Part shown: positions 44,995 through 51,768 of the stretch, one piece after another
How positions within the stretch are numbered: position 1 is the stretch's first letter
Layout of the letters: each line of letters begins with the position of its first letter
NCBI GenBank assembly: GCA_964402325.1
Contig: CAYOBI010000006.1
Coordinates: 5,229 to 69,228 of the forward strand
Direction of reading: 5' to 3'
DNA length: 64,000 nucleotides
Source: Raineyella sp964402325
GTDB taxonomy: Bacteria > Actinomycetota > Actinomycetes > Propionibacteriales > Propionibacteriaceae
Position numbers and translations under genes: made by a program
Notes under the pieces: model-generated
Seen by the model: the letters and a program-made list of their open reading frames with translations, nothing else
The model's database searches: none
What the model was told of the DNA's origin: nothing

Positions 44995-47610
44995 TCAGGC
45001 CTGCTCGGGCTCCAGTTCCACCTCGGCGGCGATCGGGCCGTCACCGGGGGTCCAGGTGATCTCCCCGATGATCCGGCCCACCGCGCGCAGGTCCGCCTCG
45101 ACACCCTGCAGCAGCGCGAGGGCGTCTCGCGGGCCGCTGATCGTCACGGCGGTGATCTGCGTCTTCATCGACCGCTTGGCCGCCGACTTGGCGCCACGCA
45201 GCAGCTCGAGGGCTGCGGCCACGTCGGTCAGCACGTCCGGGTCACCGACACCGGTCAGGCCGTCGGTGAGCTCGCCCGGCATCGGCCAGGCGGCGCGGTG
45301 CACCGAGCCCTCCTGCCACCAGGACCAGACCTCCTCGGTGACGAACGGCATGATCGGCGCGAACAGCCGCAGCTGCACCTTGAGGGCCAGCGCCAGCGCG
45401 TTCTGCGCCGAGGCGGCCTTCGCCGCGCCCTGCGCGCCGTACGCCCGCTCCTTGACCAGCTCGAGGTAGTCATCACAGAACTGCCAGAAGAACTTCTCCG
45501 CGGTCTCCAGCGCCACCGAGTAGTCGTACGCCTCGAAGGCCTCGGTCGACCGGCGCACCACGTCGGCCAGGGCGGTCAGCATGGCCAGGTCAGCCGACTC
45601 GGTCACGGCGGCGGTGTCGGTCGCCGTGCCGTAGCCGAGGACGAACTTCGACGCGTTGAGGATCTTCATCGCCAGCCGGCGACCGACCTTCATCTGCTTC
45701 TCGTCGAACGGGGAGTCCATGCCGGGGCGGGCCATCGCGGCACGCCAGCGCACCGCGTCGGCGCCGAACTTCTCCAGGATCTCGGAGGGCACCACGACGT
45801 TGCCCTTCGACTTCGACATCTTCTTGCGGTCGGGGTCGACGACGAAGCCGGAGATGGTCGCGCGGGCCCAGGGCAGCGAGCCGAACTCGAGGTGCGACCG
45901 GACGATCCGGGAGAACAGCCAGGTGCGGATGATGTCGTGCGCCTGGGGGGCCATGTCCATCGGGAAGACCTTCCCGAACAGCTCCTCGTCGCGGCCCCAA
46001 CCGCCGGCGATCCACGGGGTGAGCGACGAGGTGGCCCAGGTGTCCATCACGTCGGGGTCGGCGATGAAGCCGCCCGGCTGGTTGCGCTGCGACTCCTGGT
46101 ACCCGGCGGGGCACTCCGAGGCCGGGTCGACCGGCAGGGCCGCCTCGTCGGCGACGATCGGGTGGTCGTAGTCCGGCTCGCCGTCGGCGTCGAGGGCGTA
46201 CCAGACGGGGAACGGCACGCCGAAGTAGCGCTGGCGCGAGATCAGCCAGTCACCGTTCAGGCCGCCGACCCAGTCCTCGTAGCGGTGCCGCATGTGCGCC
46301 GGCACCCAGTCGAGCTCCTCGCCGCGCTTCAGCAGCGCCTGCTTGAGGTCCTCGTCGTGGCCGCCGTTGCTGATGTACCACTGGCGGGTCGAGACGATCT
46401 CCAGCGGCTTGTCGCCCTTCTCGTAGAAGTTCGTCTTGCGCTGGGTCGGCTCGGGATCACGGACGAGCTCGCCGTTCTCCCGCAGCATCGCCACGGTCTC
46501 CTCGCGCGCCGAGTAGGTCGTCTTGCCGGCGATCCGCTCGTACGCGTCGGCGTTGACCACCCAGTCGGGGATCTCCCGGGACAGCCGGCCGTCGCGGCCG
46601 ATGATCGTCCGGGTCGGGAGGTTGAGCTCACGCCACCAGGTGACGTCGGTGAGGTCGCCGAACGTACAGCACATCGCGATGCCCGACCCCTTGTCGGGCT
46701 CCGCGTCGCGGTGCGGGAGCACCGGCACCTCGACGCCGAACACCGGCGTCGTCACGGTGCTGCCGAACAGCGGCTGGTAGCGCTCGTCGTCCGGGTGGGC
46801 GATCAGCGCGCAGCAGGCGGCCAGCAGTTCGGGGCGGGTGGTCTCGATCACGACCTCGCCGCCGTCGGGCCGGTGGAAGTTCAGCGCGTGGTAGAAGCCG
46901 GGGTAGTCCCGGGCCTCGAGCTCGGCCTGGGCGACCGCGGTCTGGAACGTGATGTCCCACATCGTCGGCGCCTCGGACATGTACGCCTCGCCGCGCTCGA
47001 AGTTGTGCAGGAAGGCCCGCTGGGCGACGGCCTGCGACGCGTCGGAGATCGTGGTGTAGAGCAGCTTCCAGTCGACCGACAGGCCGACGTGCTTCCACAG
47101 GTCCTCGAACACCTTCTCGTCGACCGACGTCAGCTCGTGGCACAGGGCCACGAAGTTGCGGCGGCTGATCGGGACCTGGCGCTTCGGGTCCGGCTTGGCC
47201 GGCGGGGTGAAGTCCGGGTCGTACGGGATCGACGGATCGCACCGCACCCCGTAGTAGTTCTGCACCCGGCGCTCGGTCGGCAGGCCGTTGTCGTCCCAGC
47301 CGATCGGGTAGAACACCTCCTTGCCGCGCATCCGCTGGTAGCGGGCCACGACGTCGGTGTGGGTGTAGGAGAACACGTGGCCGACGTGCAGCGAGCCGGA
47401 GACGGTGGGCGGCGGGGTGTCGATCGAGAACACCGAGGCGCGTGGGGCGGAGCGGTCGAAGGCGTACGTCCCGGCCTCGTCCCAGCGGGTGCCCCAGGTG
47501 TCCTCGAGTCCCTCCAGGGCCGGCTTCTCCGGTACCCGGGCCTCGCCGACCGGGGTGACCGCGGAGGGCGGTGCCGGGGTGGACGGGGTGTTCCGGAGGG
47601 GTTCGCTCAT
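44995..47610 (-). CDS. valS: Valyl-tRNA synthetase
   Basis: This 871-residue class I synthetase charges tRNA-Val. HIGH appears as HVGH in SGSLHVGHVFSY near residue 75, KMSKS as KKMSKSKGN in the second half, and the CP1 editing domain lies between. The C-terminal coiled-coil region is present. The ATG at 47610 lies 7 nt after a TAAGAT box on the same strand; an ATG three codons upstream would start inside the transcript start region, so it is less likely. Synteny with Rv2448c fits. Confidence 0.95.
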   Translation of the reverse strand: MSEPLRNTPSTPAPPSAVTPVGEARVPEKPALEGLEDTWGTRWDEAGTYAFDRSAPRASVFSIDTPPPTVSGSLHVGHVFSYTHTDVVARYQRMRGKEVFYPIGWDDNGLPTERRVQNYYGVRCDPSIPYDPDFTPPAKPDPKRQVPISRRNFVALCHELTSVDEKVFEDLWKHVGLSVDWKLLYTTISDASQAVAQRAFLHNFERGEAYMSEAPTMWDITFQTAVAQAELEARDYPGFYHALNFHRPDGGEVVIETTRPELLAACCALIAHPDDERYQPLFGSTVTTPVFGVEVPVLPHRDAEPDKGSGIAMCCTFGDLTDVTWWRELNLPTRTIIGRDGRLSREIPDWVVNADAYERIAGKTTYSAREETVAMLRENGELVRDPEPTQRKTNFYEKGDKPLEIVSTRQWYISNGGHDEDLKQALLKRGEELDWVPAHMRHRYEDWVGGLNGDWLISRQRYFGVPFPVWYALDADGEPDYDHPIVADEAALPVDPASECPAGYQESQRNQPGGFIADPDVMDTWATSSLTPWIAGGWGRDEELFGKVFPMDMAPQAHDIIRTWLFSRIVRSHLEFGSLPWARATISGFVVDPDRKKMSKSKGNVVVPSEILEKFGADAVRWRAAMARPGMDSPFDEKQMKVGRRLAMKILNASKFVLGYGTATDTAAVTESADLAMLTALADVVRRSTEAFEAYDYSVALETAEKFFWQFCDDYLELVKERAYGAQGAAKAASAQNALALALKVQLRLFAPIMPFVTEEVWSWWQEGSVHRAAWPMPGELTDGLTGVGDPDVLTDVAAALELLRGAKSAAKRSMKTQITAVTISGPRDALALLQGVEADLRAVGRIIGEITWTPGDGPIAAEVELEPEQA

Positions 47611-47617
47611 GGGGTGC

Positions 47618-47623
47618 ATCTTA
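47618..47623 (-). promoter_or_regulatory. -10 box of the valS promoter
   Basis: TAAGAT on the reverse strand is 7 nt before the valS ATG. The expected -35 position falls between the arms of the inverted repeat at 47625-47673. Confidence 0.55.
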
Positions 47624-47624
47624 C

Positions 47625-47673
47625 GGACTGGTCTCACCTCCACGCACACCACGGGTGGGGGCGAGACCAGTCC
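47625..47673 (-). promoter_or_regulatory. 11-bp inverted repeat next to the valS promoter
   Basis: GGACTGGTCTC (47625-47635) and GAGACCAGTCC (47663-47673) are perfect inverted arms 27 nt apart. One arm starts 1 base from the valS -10 box and the other touches the next hairpin. It may be a terminator for the upstream gene, an operator for valS, or both. Confidence 0.6.
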
Positions 47674-47708
47674 CGGCCGGTCGTCGGGAGCACCCCGGCG
47701 ACCGGCCG
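47674..47708 (-). terminator. Terminator after the DsbA-like gene
   Basis: CGGCCGGTCG and CGACCGGCCG form perfect 10-bp arms with a 15-nt loop, 9 bases past the stop of the DsbA-like gene. Confidence 0.65.
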
Positions 47709-47717
47709 ACGCGCGGG

Positions 47718-48500
47718 TCAGCTGCCTGCGGCAGCCTTGGCGACGGTGGCACCGAACTGGTCGGCCGCGGTCATCGTGGACAGGTCGACGTTCTTGCCGT
47801 TGACCCGGACGGTCGGGGTGCCGGTCACCCCGTCCTTGGCGGCGGCGGTGTTCGTCCTGCTGGCGAAGCTCTTGTACTTGCCGGTGTCGTAGCACTGCTG
47901 GAACTGGGTCAGCTTGTCACCGGTGGTCCCCAGCTGGGTGGGCAGCTGGTTGCGCAGCAGGTCGTCGGTGTAGCCCTGCCCCTCCTGGGCCGGCTGGTTG
48001 TTGAAGACCAGCTGGTGGTAGGCGGCGTAGTCCCCGACCTCGGCGTAGCAGGCCGCCGCGTTCGCGGCCCGCACCGACGCGTCGTTGCGCAGGTTGGTGT
48101 CCAGGAAGGTCATCGGCCGGTAGATCAACTGGTAGTCACCCTGCTGGGCGCCACCGAGGATGTACTGGCCGGCCGACCGCTCCAGCGACCCGCAGCCGGG
48201 GCACTGGTAGTCGAAGAACAGCTCGACGACCGGCTTGCCGTCGGCCTTGCCGGGGTTGACGATGATGCCGTTGCCCGCCGCTGTCGTGTTCGGCGGGACC
48301 GAGCCGTTCGCGGCCGGCTTCGAGCGCCCCTGAGCCCAGACCAGGCCGCCGATGACCAGGACGGCGACCGCGACGACCGAGATGGCCGTGATGACGATCT
48401 TCCGGGTCCGGGCGCGCTTCGCCTCGGCCTCGGCCTGGGCGCGCAACTGGGCCCGGCGGTTGCTTGCGGGTGTGGGGCCTGCCGACTTGTTGCTGGTCAT
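47718..48500 (-). CDS. Membrane-anchored DsbA-like thiol oxidoreductase
   Basis: This 260-residue protein has a basic N-terminus, one transmembrane helix near residues 35-57 (IVITAISVVAVAVLVIGG), and an extracellular DsbA-like domain with FFDYQCPGCGSLE, a CPGC redox motif, and a cis-proline segment TGTPTVRVNG. It likely oxidises or rearranges disulfides outside the membrane, as DsbA-like partners of VKOR or MauE/DoxX proteins do. AGGAAGG lies 7 nt before the ATG; a GTG six codons upstream is less likely. The adjacent DoxX/MauE gene is on the same strand 138 bases upstream. Confidence 0.88.
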   Translation of the reverse strand: MTSNKSAGPTPASNRRAQLRAQAEAEAKRARTRKIVITAISVVAVAVLVIGGLVWAQGRSKPAANGSVPPNTTAAGNGIIVNPGKADGKPVVELFFDYQCPGCGSLERSAGQYILGGAQQGDYQLIYRPMTFLDTNLRNDASVRAANAAACYAEVGDYAAYHQLVFNNQPAQEGQGYTDDLLRNQLPTQLGTTGDKLTQFQQCYDTGKYKSFASRTNTAAAKDGVTGTPTVRVNGKNVDLSTMTAADQFGATVAKAAAGS

Positions 48501-48638
48501 CCAGGAGCCTTCCTTCACTGGTTGCTGGCGGTGATCGTGTCATGCGGCCGGTCCGATCCGGCGTCGCATCGTGCGGGGCGCCGGACTCCTCCGGATCGTA
48601 CGGCCGGTCGGATCACCCGCCGGCCCGGTCTCAGCGGG

Positions 48639-49220
48639 TCAGGAGCGGGCGCCCGCCGCGTCGTCGTCCGCGTCCTCGGCGTCGTCGAGGACGACCGGGG
48701 CGACGGCGAACAGGCGGTCCTCCAGGGCGAACGGGGTGCGGGGCCGGACGACCAGGAAGACACCGAGAGCCATCAGACCGAGGTCGCGGAGGATCTCCAG
48801 GCCGTACTTCGTCTGGTTGGCGGCGACCTGGCCGCCGCCGCCGAAGCAGCCGCAGTCGATGGTGAGGCCCCGGGCCCACGCCTGGGTGATCCCGACGATG
48901 AAGGCGAGCATGAACAGGCCGCCGACCAGGGCCGCCCACCGGGTGAACAGGCCGACGACGAGCAGCAGGCCGACGATGATCTCCAGTGGCGGCAGCACAT
49001 GACCGACCACGACGGCCACGTCGTACGGCAGGATCTGGTAGCCGCGGACGGCGAGCACGGACTGCTCGAGGTCGGTGACCTTGAGCGCGCCCGCGACCAC
49101 CAGCACGCCGCCCAGCACGAGCCGGCACGCCACGCCGATCCAGTCGAGGACACGCGACCGGGTCGAACCGGTGTCCGACGCGGTGGTGGGCGCGGCGAGG
49201 GGGTGGGTCGCGGGGGTCAT
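48639..49220 (-). CDS. MauE/DoxX-family membrane protein
   Basis: This 193-residue protein has four predicted transmembrane helices and the MauE/DoxX pattern (LVLGGVLVVAGALKVTD, then LPPLEIIVGLLLVVGLF). A conserved cysteine pair, DCGCFGGGG, follows the third helix, as in MauE-type proteins linked to disulfide chemistry. Its position just upstream of a DsbA-like gene suggests that the two form a redox pair. TAGACT lies 7 nt before the ATG at 49220. The last 20 residues are acidic and disordered. Confidence 0.82.
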   Translation of the reverse strand: MTPATHPLAAPTTASDTGSTRSRVLDWIGVACRLVLGGVLVVAGALKVTDLEQSVLAVRGYQILPYDVAVVVGHVLPPLEIIVGLLLVVGLFTRWAALVGGLFMLAFIVGITQAWARGLTIDCGCFGGGGQVAANQTKYGLEILRDLGLMALGVFLVVRPRTPFALEDRLFAVAPVVLDDAEDADDDAAGARS

Positions 49221-49227
49221 GGTTGAA

Positions 49228-49233
49228 AGTCTA
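49228..49233 (-). promoter_or_regulatory. -10 box of a probable leaderless promoter
   Basis: TAGACT on the reverse strand, 7 nt before the ATG of the MauE/DoxX gene. Confidence 0.5.
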
Positions 49234-49338
49234 ACGGGGGCCCGGACGGCCTCGACCGGGGCGGGTGCCGCTCGCGGCACGTACGCTCCCGTCCGGGGCA
49301 CCGGCGGCCGGGCCCGCGCGTCTAGACTTCGGGACGAT

Positions 49339-50853
49339 ATGTCTGAGATCACCCCTGACCCGACGGCCGCCCGCACCGGCGAGGCCGACCACCGCGCGCT
49401 GACCGCCGAACTCACCGCGCGGTGGCCCGAGCACCGGGTCGGCCCGTCCCTGGCCCGGATCGGCGCCCTCTGCGAACTGCTCGGCGACCCCCAGCATGCG
49501 ATGCCGGTGATCCAGATCACCGGGACGAACGGTAAGGGCAGCACGGCGATCATGATCGACGCGCTGCTGCGCTCCGTGGGGCTGCGGACCGGCCGGTTCA
49601 GCTCCCCGCACCTCACCGACGTCCGGGAACGGATCAGCATCGACGGCGCCCCGATCAGCACCGAGCGCTTCCGCGCGGTCTGGGAGGACATCGCCCCGTA
49701 CGTGGCGATGGTCGACGAGCAGCAGCTCGACGGCATCCCGATGACGTTCTTCGAGGTGATCACGGGCATGGCGTACGCCGCCTTCGCCGACGCACCGGTC
49801 GACGTGGCCGTCGTCGAGGTCGGGATGGGGGGCCGCTGGGACGCCACCTCGGTCGCCGACGCCACGGTCGCGGTGTTCACCCCGATCAGTTACGACCACA
49901 TGCACCTCCTCGGCAACACCCTCACCGAGATCGCCACCGAGAAAGCGGGGATCATCAAGGAGGGGAGCCATGTGGTGACCGCCGGCCAGGACCTCGAGGC
50001 GGCGACCGTGCTGCTGCGCCGGGCCACCGAGACCGGGTCGCTGGTCTCCGCGGAGGGCGTCGACTTCGGCCTGATCGACCGGACGTCCGCCCTCGGCGGC
50101 CAGGTGATCGCGGTGAACGCCAGTTCCGGCCCGGTCCGCGACCTGCACCTTCCCCTCTACGGGGAGCACATGGCCCACAACGCCGCCCTGGCGATCGCGT
50201 CGGTCGAGACCTTCCTCGGGATGAAGGCACTCACCCCCGAGGTGATCCAGGACGGCTTCGACCAGGTCGTCGCTCCCGGGCGGATGGAGGTGGTGCGGAC
50301 CTCGCCGACGATCGTGCTCGACTCCGCGCACAATCCGCACGGCGCCGCGGCGGTCGTCCGCACGATCCAGGAGGCGTTCACCTTCAGCCCGCTGATCGGC
50401 GTCTTTGCGGCGATGCGGGACAAGGACGTCCGCCAGGTGCTGGAGACCCTCGAGCCGGTGATGCACCAGATCGTCGTCACCACGGTCGCCGCCACCACCC
50501 GGGCCCTGGCCCCGGAGGAGCTCGGCGACCTCGCCCGCGAGGTCTTCGGCGGCGACCGGGTCCGGGTCGCGCCGACCATGGCCGAGGCCCTGGAACAGGC
50601 CATGCTGATCGCCGACACCCTGATGGCCGAGGGCGTCGACCCGCAGCTGCTGGCGGGGGAGGGCGACGTCCCGCCGACCCCGGGCATTCTGGTCACCGGC
50701 ACGGTGATCGGGATCGGCGAGGCCCGTGGGATCCTCGTACCCGGGGAACGGGCCGCCGGCGAGAGCCGGAGCGCCGCCCGGGCGGCGACCACCGACGGTG
50801 CGGCCCAACTGGAGATCGGCACCACCGGCTGGGGCGCCGAAGGAGAGGACTGA
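49339..50853 (+). CDS. folC: Folylpolyglutamate synthase / dihydrofolate synthase
   Basis: This 504-residue Mur-ligase-related enzyme adds glutamates to folates and can make dihydrofolate. The ATP loop GTNGKGS is near residues 60-66, the folate-binding RFSSPHL near 86-92, and the lysine/His segment VLDSAHNPHG in the C-terminal domain. TAGACT at 49323-49328 is 10 nt before the ATG, so the leader would be only a few bases. It ends 1 base before the DUF4233 gene, as in mycobacteria (Rv2447c-Rv2446c). Confidence 0.93.
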   Translation: MSEITPDPTAARTGEADHRALTAELTARWPEHRVGPSLARIGALCELLGDPQHAMPVIQITGTNGKGSTAIMIDALLRSVGLRTGRFSSPHLTDVRERISIDGAPISTERFRAVWEDIAPYVAMVDEQQLDGIPMTFFEVITGMAYAAFADAPVDVAVVEVGMGGRWDATSVADATVAVFTPISYDHMHLLGNTLTEIATEKAGIIKEGSHVVTAGQDLEAATVLLRRATETGSLVSAEGVDFGLIDRTSALGGQVIAVNASSGPVRDLHLPLYGEHMAHNAALAIASVETFLGMKALTPEVIQDGFDQVVAPGRMEVVRTSPTIVLDSAHNPHGAAAVVRTIQEAFTFSPLIGVFAAMRDKDVRQVLETLEPVMHQIVVTTVAATTRALAPEELGDLAREVFGGDRVRVAPTMAEALEQAMLIADTLMAEGVDPQLLAGEGDVPPTPGILVTGTVIGIGEARGILVPGERAAGESRSAARAATTDGAAQLEIGTTGWGAEGED

Positions 50854-50854
50854 C

Positions 50855-51199
50855 GTGCTGCTCGGCAAGGACAACCCGATGATGCGGGTGCTGCTGATGA
50901 CCCTCTACTGCGAGGTGGTGGTCTTCGGTCTGTCCCTCGCGGTGATGATCATGGTCGACGGCGTACGCCCGGCCGTGGCCGGTGCCCTCGGCGGCCTGGC
51001 GGCGCTGCTCGCCCTGGTCGCGGGCGTGCTGCTCAAGCGCGGCGCATACGGACAGGTGCTCGGCTGGCTCACCCAGGTGGTCGGTGTCGCCCTGGGCATC
51101 GCCAGCCCGATCATGTTCGTCGTGGGTGGCGTCTTCGCGGGCATCTACCTGGCCATGTTCATCCTCGGCCGCCGGATCGAGACGGGCCGTACGGCCTGA
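50855..51199 (+). CDS. DUF4233 membrane protein
   Basis: This 114-residue protein has four hydrophobic helices separated by short loops (LLMTLYCEVVVFGLSLAVMIM, AVAGALGGLAALLALVAGVLL, VVGVALGIASPIMFVVGGVF and the last segment). It matches the DUF4233 family (Rv2446c), which always follows folC in Actinobacteria. GTG at 50855 lies 1 base after the folC stop, with AGGAGAGGA upstream. Its function is unknown. Confidence 0.85.
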   Translation: MLLGKDNPMMRVLLMTLYCEVVVFGLSLAVMIMVDGVRPAVAGALGGLAALLALVAGVLLKRGAYGQVLGWLTQVVGVALGIASPIMFVVGGVFAGIYLAMFILGRRIETGRTA

Positions 51200-51321
51200 G
51201 CCGGGGGCCGGCGCCGGCGTTCCGTACGGCCTGCGTTCCGCACGGCGAGTCCCGTGTCACGGTCCGGTTTCGGTCGCCGCGGCCCGTCCCGGGGGCAGAC
51301 GGAGGCGTTCACAGGGTCCGC

Positions 51322-51327
51322 TAGGGT
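51322..51327 (+). promoter_or_regulatory. -10 box of the ndk promoter
   Basis: TAGGGT, followed by 6 nt and the ATG of ndk. Another leaderless-type start. Confidence 0.45.
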
Positions 51328-51333
51328 GGCGGT

Positions 51334-51768
51334 ATGACCGAAGCGCAGCGCACTCTCGTCCTGATCAAGCCTGACGCCGTCGCGCGGGGCCTCGTCGGAG
51401 CAATCCTGGCGCGGTACGAGAGCAAGTCGCTGCGGATCGTCGCGATGGAGCTGCGCACCATTGACGCCGCCCAGTCGGACGCCCACTACGCCGAGCACCT
51501 CGAGCGGGCCTTCTACCCCGGTCTGCGCGACTTCGTCACCTCCGGCCCGCTGGTCGCCCTCGTCCTCGAGGGTGACGCCGCGGTCGAGGCCGTCCGGGCC
51601 CTGAACGGGGCCACCGACGGCCGCAAGGCGGCTCCCGGCACCATCCGTGGTGACTGGTCGCTGTCCAACCAGGCCAACCTCGTGCACGGGTCCGACAGCC
51701 CTGACAGCGCCGCCCGCGAGATCGCCCTCTGGTTCCCCTCCCTGGCCTCCGGGCCGGGCGGTCAGTGA
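51334..51768 (+). CDS. ndk: Nucleoside diphosphate kinase
   Basis: This 144-residue enzyme transfers the terminal phosphate between nucleoside di- and triphosphates. VLIKPDAVARG near residues 9-19 binds the nucleotide, and the phosphate-accepting histidine is in NLVHGSDS near residue 118. Its stop overlaps the GTG of the first Mrp gene (GTGA), so the antiporter operon is translationally coupled to ndk. In mycobacteria ndkA also follows folC and DUF4233, but without an Mrp operon; so the antiporter genes are a local addition. Confidence 0.95.
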   Translation: MTEAQRTLVLIKPDAVARGLVGAILARYESKSLRIVAMELRTIDAAQSDAHYAEHLERAFYPGLRDFVTSGPLVALVLEGDAAVEAVRALNGATDGRKAAPGTIRGDWSLSNQANLVHGSDSPDSAAREIALWFPSLASGPGGQ

